This document shows positions 1 through 4,276 of a stretch of 8,374 bases of DNA, piece after piece. The DNA lies in contig CAMWIS010000071.1 of the NCBI GenBank assembly GCA_947174375.1, positions 1 through 8,374 of the forward strand, written 5' to 3'. The position numbers and the translations under genes are program-made. The notes under the pieces were generated by a model. That model was not told the DNA's origin, made no database searches, and worked only from the letters and a program-made list of their open reading frames with translations. Source of the DNA: an uncultured Bacteroidales bacterium. Lineage in GTDB: Bacteria; Bacteroidota; Bacteroidia; Bacteroidales; P3. Numbering within the stretch: position 1 is the first letter of the stretch; each line of letters begins with the position of its first letter.

Positions 1-23
1 TGAAAATGGCCGACCATATTCCT

Positions 24-46
24 TATGTTTGAAATGGCAAAACATA
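24..46. repeat. 7-bp inverted repeat downstream of the leftward promoter
   Basis: TATGTTT (24-30) and AAACATA (40-46) are perfect inverted arms separated by 9 bp. The dyad lies about 20-40 nt downstream of the predicted start of the leftward transcript. It could be an operator or a weak leader hairpin, but short AT-rich dyads also arise by chance and nothing else supports a function. The left arm also contains TATGTTTG, a plus-strand match to the -7 consensus, with no -33 partner visible inside the window. Confidence 0.2.
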
Positions 47-70
47 CCCCAATTTGTAACTTTCTGTTTG

Positions 71-102
71 CAAATATATTACACTTTGCCATAAAATGCA
101 AA
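71..102 (-). promoter_or_regulatory. Leftward Bacteroidota-type promoter
   Basis: Read on the minus strand, TTTG (102-99), a 20-nt spacer and TATATTTG (78-71) match the Bacteroidota housekeeping consensus TTTG-N19-21-TAnnTTTG exactly. The predicted start is near base 65, so it should drive a leftward gene that begins outside the window. It lies downstream of the lipoprotein gene's terminator, so the next leftward gene is probably a separate transcription unit. No open reading frame of note occupies bases 1-140. Confidence 0.7.
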
Positions 103-107
103 TTTTC

Positions 108-120
108 GTCTTTAAAAGAC
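108..120. repeat. 13-bp near-palindrome upstream of the leftward promoter
   Basis: GTCTTT-A-AAAGAC is a perfect 6-bp inverted repeat around one central base. It sits just upstream of the -33 element of the leftward promoter, where an activator or repressor could bind. There is only one copy and no regulator gene nearby, so its role is a guess. Confidence 0.2.
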
Positions 121-140
121 AATAAACATATTTACAGAGT

Positions 141-172
141 AAAACAAAAAGGGGCCGCCTGTTGGCAACCCC
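141..172 (-). terminator. Rho-independent terminator of the lipoprotein gene
   Basis: On the minus strand GGGGTTGCC (172-164) pairs with GGCGGCCCC (159-151) across an AACA loop. This gives a 9-bp stem with two G-T wobbles, followed at once by TTTTTGTTTT (150-141). It begins 24 nt beyond the lipoprotein stop codon. The G+C-rich stem plus T-tract is a textbook intrinsic terminator in this orientation. Confidence 0.88.
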
Positions 173-196
173 TTGTTATTTTCCGGTATGCTGGCC

Positions 197-973
197 CTAT
201 TTGAACTCCACCGTGGATGAGCCGCTCTCGTCTATCTTGACGACGGTCGGATGGCCTTTCACTTCGACTTCGGACGCGCCCGAAGCTTTGACCTTAAACG
301 ATTCCGTCACATACAGGATGCCTTTGGATGCGCCGGATAACTCGCCCTCGAAATTCTTGACCGGGAAGTCCGCCAAATCGGCTTTCGACGCCCCCGAAGC
401 CTCCAAATCCATCTCGTTGCCGTTGCCGTCCATCCCCATTTCCGAAGCGCCCGAAAGTTCGACCTCCAAGCGGTTGGCATTCAGCACCTGGCCTTTAATC
501 GAGGATGCACCCGAAAGATCGGCCGTCAGCCGGTTGACATTCAGTAGCTGGCCTTTGAACGAAGACGCGCCGGAGAGATCGATTTCCATATTCTGCCCCA
601 TCGCATCGTAGGCGGCTTTCAACTCCACGTCCGAAGCGCCCGAAGCCTCTATCGACGTCAGGGCTTTACAGGAAACATAGGCTTTCATGCAGGGATTGAC
701 ACGGAGCCAACCGGTATAGCCCCTTTTCATGCCGATACGGAGCGTGGCTCCTTTTTTCTCCACCAACAGATATTTTTCTATGCCGGAAGAAATCACCACT
801 TCCACCGACTCCACGTCGGACGGCAGCACTTCCACTTCAAACGCATGGGAAACGTCCAGTGCGGTAAAGTCCGCCAGGTCGTAAGTCTTGGAGATGGGGT
901 TGCCGCTGTCTTTTGCGCAGCAGGTAAACAAGCCTGCCGTCAACAAAGCCAAAATGAGGTTTTGTACTTTCAT
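197..973 (-). CDS. GIN-domain (DUF2807-like) lipoprotein with SGAS repeats
   Basis: This 258-residue protein is probably anchored in the cell envelope. Residues 1-17 form a lipoprotein signal peptide, with Cys18 or Cys19 as the acylated residue (LFTCC; the lipobox is relaxed, as is common in this phylum). Residues 28-100 resemble the start of the 'putative auto-transporter adhesin, head GIN domain' family (DUF2807). From residue 111 the sequence is a ladder of eight SGAS-type motifs (111, 134, 154, 174, 193, 213, 231, and SGSS at 250), 18-23 residues apart. That spacing suits one motif per coil of a right-handed beta-helix, the expected fold of this family. The family's function is not established, and adhesion is only suggested by its name. 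The ATG follows an A-rich stretch (AAAAAAACTGCGAGTT) that may serve as the ribosome-binding region. The gene lies alone, with a terminator behind it and a structured 309-nt region ahead. Confidence 0.85.
   Translation of the reverse strand: MKVQNLILALLTAGLFTCCAKDSGNPISKTYDLADFTALDVSHAFEVEVLPSDVESVEVVISSGIEKYLLVEKKGATLRIGMKRGYTGWLRVNPCMKAYVSCKALTSIEASGASDVELKAAYDAMGQNMEIDLSGASSFKGQLLNVNRLTADLSGASSIKGQVLNANRLEVELSGASEMGMDGNGNEMDLEASGASKADLADFPVKNFEGELSGASKGILYVTESFKVKASGASEVEVKGHPTVVKIDESGSSTVEFK
471..590 (-). repeat. Two tandem 60-bp repeat units inside the lipoprotein gene
   Basis: Bases 471-530 and 531-590 are adjacent units, both beginning CGGTTG on the plus strand. About 40 of the first 51 aligned positions are identical, and the last nine bases have diverged. 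They encode residues of about 130-170, two near-identical coils sharing the SGASS and KGQ motifs and NRL at the end. The other SGAS coils resemble each other mainly at the protein level, so this pair looks like the youngest duplication in the gene. Confidence 0.75.
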
Positions 974-1032
974 AACTCGCAGTTTTTTTATGTTTTGTGC
1001 AATAGTGCCGTTACCTCAGCCAACACTACTAC

Positions 1033-1106
1033 AAAAAAAGCGTGTGTTGGCTTAAAGTATCAGAGGTACTGCCTTACCCACGCAACATATAAGCACAACC
1101 CACGCT
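1033..1106 (-). terminator. Long terminator-like hairpin with T-tract at the 3' end of the candidate RNA
   Basis: On the minus strand the arm 1106-1090 (AGCGTGGGTTGTGCTTA) pairs with 1054-1039 (TAAGCCAACACACGCT). This makes about 15 pairs with one mismatch and one bulged base around a 35-nt loop, followed directly by a run of seven Ts. The stem and T-tract fit intrinsic termination or attenuation on the minus strand. The loop is larger than in typical terminators, so the hairpin may also be a functional part of the RNA. Confidence 0.55.
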
Positions 1107-1114
1107 AAGCGCAG

Positions 1115-1187
1115 GCGTTCGTGCCTATTGAGCCTTGTTGCGTTTGAAAATTGGCAGTTTTCTGACACAAGTTCAATAGCAAAACGC
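1115..1187 (-). other. Second long hairpin of the candidate RNA
   Basis: On the minus strand the outer arms GCGTT (1187-1183) and AACGC (1119-1115) pair. After an internal loop CTATTGA (1179-1173) pairs with TCAATAG (1131-1125), and CTTG (1171-1168) pairs with CAAG (1137-1134). The apical region holds a small CAG-AAAA-CTG hairpin. Sixteen or more collinear pairs outside any gene are more than AT-rich intergenic DNA would usually give. Confidence 0.45.
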
Positions 1188-1220
1188 TATCATTCTGTAT
1201 ATAAGCGCACCACCTTCCGG

Positions 1221-1230
1221 TAATGCATTA
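1221..1230. repeat. Perfect 10-bp palindrome at the minus-strand start site
   Basis: TAATGCATTA is a perfect palindrome that directly abuts the -7 element (1231-1238) of the leftward promoter and spans its predicted start. A regulator bound here could block the promoter. No protein is known to me for this site, and a single 10-bp palindrome may be chance. Confidence 0.25.
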
Positions 1231-1261
1231 CAAAGGTAGGGATAATTTCTAAGGGAACAAA
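1231..1261 (-). promoter_or_regulatory. Leftward Bacteroidota-type promoter of the candidate RNA
   Basis: On the minus strand TTTG (1261-1258), a 19-nt spacer and TACCTTTG (1238-1231) match the Bacteroidota consensus at every defined position. The predicted start is near 1226. It is 258 nt upstream of the lipoprotein start codon, far for a simple 5' leader, which is one reason to suspect a separate RNA. Its -33 half lies within the recJ promoter, so the two promoters share bases 1246-1261. Confidence 0.75.
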
Positions 1262-1277
1262 ATTTTCTTTATATTTG
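1246..1277 (+). promoter_or_regulatory. recJ promoter
   Basis: TTTC (1246-1249, one mismatch to TTTG), a 20-nt spacer and TATATTTG (1270-1277) fit the Bacteroidota consensus. The recJ ATG follows only 5 nt after the -7 element, so the predicted transcript starts at or within a few bases of the start codon. Confidence 0.7.
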
Positions 1278-1282
1278 CAACC

Positions 1283-3073
1283 ATGCAACAGAAACGTTGG
1301 GTTGAACGCAACGACCTGCAAGGCGTAATCCCGGAGGGTCTGCACGAGAATAAACACATTGCCAAGTTACTTTATCAAAGGGGCTTGACGACACCCGAAG
1401 AGGTGCGTAAATTCTTTCAGCCCGATATGGCCGACCTGCACGACCCTTTCTTGATGAAAGACATGGATTTGGCCGTGGACCGCGTTTGGCAGGCCATCAA
1501 CCATAAGGAAAAGATTTTCGTTTACGGCGACTACGATGTGGACGGCACGACGGCGGTGGCGGTCGTGTATTCGTTCTTGGCCTTTTGCGGCGCCAATGTC
1601 GATTTTTTCATTCCCGACCGCTACGAAGACGGCTACGGCCTTTGTCAGCGCGGCATCGACTACGTGCACCAGCGCGGCGCCAAACTGCTCGTCGTATTGG
1701 ACTGCGGCATCAAAGACCATGAAGAGGTGCGCTATGCCAAAGAAAAGGGCATCGACATCATCATAGGCGACCACCACCGCCCCGGCGAAACGCTCCCGGA
1801 GGCTTACGCGGTGCTTGACCCCAAACGCATCGACTGCCGCTACCCCTACCCCGACCTGTCGGGCTGCGGCGTCGGCTTCAAACTCATCCAGGCCTGCGTG
1901 CAGAAACAGTTCCCGAACCCGCACGAACGGGAAAGCGTCATGGCCGAACGCGTCTATTCGCTGCTCGACCTCGTGGCCATCAGCATCGCCTCCGACATCG
2001 TGCCCATTACGGGCGAGAACCGCATCCTGTCTTACTACGGGCTCAGGCAAATCAATACGAAACCTTCGGCGGGCATCGAAACCCTGCTCAAATATTCGAA
2101 CGTGCTGCCCCAGGGCGGCCATACGGGGCTTTACTTCAACAAGGCGTTGACGAACAGCGACCTCGTTTTCCTGATCGGCCCGCGCATCAATGCCGCCGGC
2201 CGCATCGCCAACGGCAAGGAAGCCATCAAGCTCCTGTTGTGCAAAGACCCGGCGGAGGCCGAGAAAATAGGCGAGAAAATCAACTCTTTCAATACCGAAC
2301 GCAAGTCGCTCGACCATCAGGCCACCGACGAGGCGCTGGCGGAAATCACCGCGGACGAGAAACTGCGCAAGGCGACAGCCACCGTCGTGTTCCAACCCCA
2401 TTGGAGCCAAGGCATCATCGGCATCGTGGCCTCGCGCCTGACCGAGACCTATTACCGCCCCACCATCGTCTTCACCCAATCGCGGACGGGCGATACGCTC
2501 GTGGGTTCGGCCCGCTCGGTCAAAGGCTTTGACATCTACGACGCCATCGAAGCCTGCAAACGCTATCTCGTGCATTTCGGCGGCCACAAATACGCGGCCG
2601 GCCTCTCCATCCGCCCCGAAGACTACGAGGCGTTCCGCGAAGCGTTTATGCGCAGCGTTTCGGAACGTTTGCAAGACACCGTGCCGATGCCGGAAATCGA
2701 AATCGACGACGATTTGAACTTTTCGGAAATCACGCCCGAATTTTTCCGTGAGCTCAGCCGGTTCGCGCCTTTCGGGCCGCGCAACCCGCTGCCTGTTTTC
2801 AAGAGCACGCACGTCAAGGACAGCGGCAACGGCACGTCCAAAATCATCAAGAACGCACACTTGAAAGCCTCGCTGTTTCAGGAATTGGGCGACAGGAACC
2901 CCGTTATCAAGGAGGGCATCGCGTTCCAATACGGGCATCTTTACGACGCCATCGTGCAACAGAAACGGAGCGTGGATATCTGCTACAGCATTGAGGAGAA
3001 CAGCTGGCGCAATATGCCGCCCACGCTGCAACTCAACATCAAGGACATCCGTTTTACGGATTCTAAGTTCTAA
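1283..3073 (+). CDS. recJ: Single-stranded-DNA-specific exonuclease RecJ
   Basis: RecJ degrades single-stranded DNA 5' to 3' in RecF-type recombination, mismatch repair and base-excision repair, in the cytoplasm with divalent metal. The 596 residues show the DHH phosphoesterase core: DYDVDG at 83-88, the conserved Asp at 140, GDHH at 162-165, ASDIVP with Asp238, and GPRINAAGR at 299-307. These are followed by the DHHA1 part (GIIGIVASRL from 377, GSARSVKGFDIYDA from 408, GGHKYAAG at 433-440) and an OB-like C-terminal region beginning near FAPFGPRNPLPVF (494-506). Length is normal for the family. The ATG start is supported by the family-typical MxxKRW beginning and by the promoter position, which leaves almost no untranslated leader. 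No downstream terminator is visible, and its last 11 bases overlap the convergent ligase-like gene. Confidence 0.97.
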   Translation: MQQKRWVERNDLQGVIPEGLHENKHIAKLLYQRGLTTPEEVRKFFQPDMADLHDPFLMKDMDLAVDRVWQAINHKEKIFVYGDYDVDGTTAVAVVYSFLAFCGANVDFFIPDRYEDGYGLCQRGIDYVHQRGAKLLVVLDCGIKDHEEVRYAKEKGIDIIIGDHHRPGETLPEAYAVLDPKRIDCRYPYPDLSGCGVGFKLIQACVQKQFPNPHERESVMAERVYSLLDLVAISIASDIVPITGENRILSYYGLRQINTKPSAGIETLLKYSNVLPQGGHTGLYFNKALTNSDLVFLIGPRINAAGRIANGKEAIKLLLCKDPAEAEKIGEKINSFNTERKSLDHQATDEALAEITADEKLRKATATVVFQPHWSQGIIGIVASRLTETYYRPTIVFTQSRTGDTLVGSARSVKGFDIYDAIEACKRYLVHFGGHKYAAGLSIRPEDYEAFREAFMRSVSERLQDTVPMPEIEIDDDLNFSEITPEFFRELSRFAPFGPRNPLPVFKSTHVKDSGNGTSKIIKNAHLKASLFQELGDRNPVIKEGIAFQYGHLYDAIVQQKRSVDICYSIEENSWRNMPPTLQLNIKDIRFTDSKF

Positions 3074-4274
3074 GCACCGGTTTTTCCGACTGGCGGACCG
3101 CCATCATGAAGCTCAGGAACAGAAATAGTTCCGGGATGAACAATACCGTGGTGGACAGCGTGGCGATGGCGAACGGCAACAGGAGGTAAAGCCCTTCCCC
3201 GCGGCTGTCAAGCAGCATCCGGCCAAACAGCGCCAACATGAGCAGACTGCCGAGCAGACCGGTTTCGACGAGGAACACCAACACGTAGCTATGCGCATAG
3301 ACGCCCATCGCGATTTCCGAGCGCGTGAGCCCTATGCCGAACAGTTTATCGGCCCAGGAAGCCTGTTGCCAATAATCGAGGAACGCATACCATATCTGAA
3401 ACTTGGAGATAAAGCTTGCATCGTACTGCACGCGCGGGTAGATGAACAGCGCAAAGCCCGCAGCCGCCACGGCCAGACAGACGGACAGGCCGCTCCATAT
3501 ATATCTTAGCTTGGACACCGGCATACAGAAATAGAGAAGCCCGATGCCGGCGGCCAGCCAACAGGCGCGCGACAGCGTGAGCCCCAGCAGCACAATCCAC
3601 CAAACGCCCATGCCGATATAAGGCAGGCGGCCGCGGCGGTCGGGCAACAACCCGCGCCGATGGAGCGCCCGCACCCACCAAAGCGTAAAGAACAGCCATA
3701 TCAGGATGTGAATGCCCGTGGCGTTGCTCTCGCTATACATGAGGCCGCCGAACTTGTAACGGTAGATGCCTTGATAAACGGAGGCTTCGGACGAAAGCCA
3801 CACGAGGCCGTAACGCCACAAGGCTTCTATGGTATATACAACAAGGGCAATGCGGAACGCCCAATCGAACTTGGGGCGGTGACGCGTGAACAGCGAGGCG
3901 GCCGTTTCGGGGCCGTTTGACCACAACAAAAGCGGCAACAGGCCGTAACAGGCGGCGCAGACAACACCCCAAGTCGAACGCAAGGAAGTTCCAAGCATAT
4001 ATTGCGAGACCAGCATATAGCCGATGTAGGCCACGGCAACCCAAAGAAACGGCCGCCACGCGCGGGCATCCGCCGATGGAGAGACGGCGGCCGCCCCTCC
4101 GGCCGCACCGCCATGCAGATGGGCATCCAAACCGTACCATGCCAACGGCAAAGCCGCCAAAAAGAACAGCATGACCGGCGGAAACGGCGCATAGGTATGG
4201 CTAATCAGCCCCAAGCCCGGCACCAGCAACCACAAGGCCGACGCACGGGCGGCCGCCGCTTCCCCGCCCTGCAT
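3063..4274 (-). CDS. O-antigen ligase/polymerase-like membrane protein (Wzy/WaaL family)
   Basis: This is a polytopic inner-membrane protein of 403 residues with about ten hydrophobic segments. It carries hallmarks of the O-antigen ligase/polymerase family (Wzy_C type): SESNATG (181-187), TLSRACWLAAG (233-243), a polar periplasmic stretch (about 280-325), and an AHSY...VETGLLG block (327-342) that matches the usual H-x3-L-x4-E-x-G-x2-G pattern. Such enzymes join undecaprenyl-linked glycans to one another or to an acceptor such as lipid A core on the periplasmic face. Which of the two occurs here cannot be read from sequence. I chose the ATG at 4274, in the TAATG overlap with the upstream stop codon, over a TTG 10 codons earlier, because coupling at TAATG is typical of operons. 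It is the last gene of the leftward cluster, and its end overlaps recJ. Confidence 0.8.
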   Translation of the reverse strand: MQGGEAAAARASALWLLVPGLGLISHTYAPFPPVMLFFLAALPLAWYGLDAHLHGGAAGGAAAVSPSADARAWRPFLWVAVAYIGYMLVSQYMLGTSLRSTWGVVCAACYGLLPLLLWSNGPETAASLFTRHRPKFDWAFRIALVVYTIEALWRYGLVWLSSEASVYQGIYRYKFGGLMYSESNATGIHILIWLFFTLWWVRALHRRGLLPDRRGRLPYIGMGVWWIVLLGLTLSRACWLAAGIGLLYFCMPVSKLRYIWSGLSVCLAVAAAGFALFIYPRVQYDASFISKFQIWYAFLDYWQQASWADKLFGIGLTRSEIAMGVYAHSYVLVFLVETGLLGSLLMLALFGRMLLDSRGEGLYLLLPFAIATLSTTVLFIPELFLFLSFMMAVRQSEKPVLRT

Positions 4275-4276
4275 TA
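4272..4276 (-). other. TAATG stop/start overlap (translational coupling)
   Basis: The TAA stop of the 857-residue fusion gene (4276-4274) and the ATG of the ligase-like gene (4274-4272) share one base. Ribosomes finishing the first gene can restart on the second, which implies co-expression of the two membrane proteins. Confidence 0.75.

Larger units (their letters stand above)
1033..1226 (-). ncRNA. Candidate structured small RNA (possibly 6S-like) between recJ and the lipoprotein gene
   Basis: On the minus strand a consensus promoter (1261-1231) predicts a start near 1226. About 190 nt later the strand ends in a long hairpin followed by seven Ts (1039-1033). Between them two long imperfect hairpins (1187-1115 and 1106-1039) cover most of the sequence, and no reading frame longer than a few codons is visible. 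A free-standing, highly folded RNA of this length with its own promoter and terminator is reminiscent of 6S RNA or of Bacteroidales-type non-coding RNA motifs. I cannot confirm a family from sequence alone, because the local hairpins differ from the single rod of classical 6S RNA. The alternative is a long attenuating leader of the lipoprotein gene, which starts 60 nt beyond the T-tract. I am fairly sure the region is transcribed and structured, but much less sure of its identity. Confidence 0.5.

Noticed and set aside
162..611. 149-codon plus-strand frame opposite the lipoprotein gene
   Set aside because: Its apparent repeats (DAPE-type) are simply the antisense reading of the SGAS repeats, and it runs across the terminator of the real gene.
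845..1108. 87-codon plus-strand frame reaching into the intergenic region
   Set aside because: It begins inside the lipoprotein gene on the wrong strand, shows no family resemblance, and ends in the hairpin region. The RNA reading of that region explains it better.
1174..1194. Tiny minus-strand frame MIAFCY that could be a leader peptide
   Set aside because: Six codons with no regulatory amino-acid run and no ribosome-binding context. Frames of this size are expected by chance, and it lies within the hairpin arm.
1367..3031. Open frame of 554 codons on the strand opposite recJ
   Set aside because: It lies wholly antisense to an intact recJ with all family motifs. Its translation is rich in Arg, Val, Ala, His and Asp without family motifs, as expected when the codon bias of a G+C-rich gene suppresses stops on the other strand.
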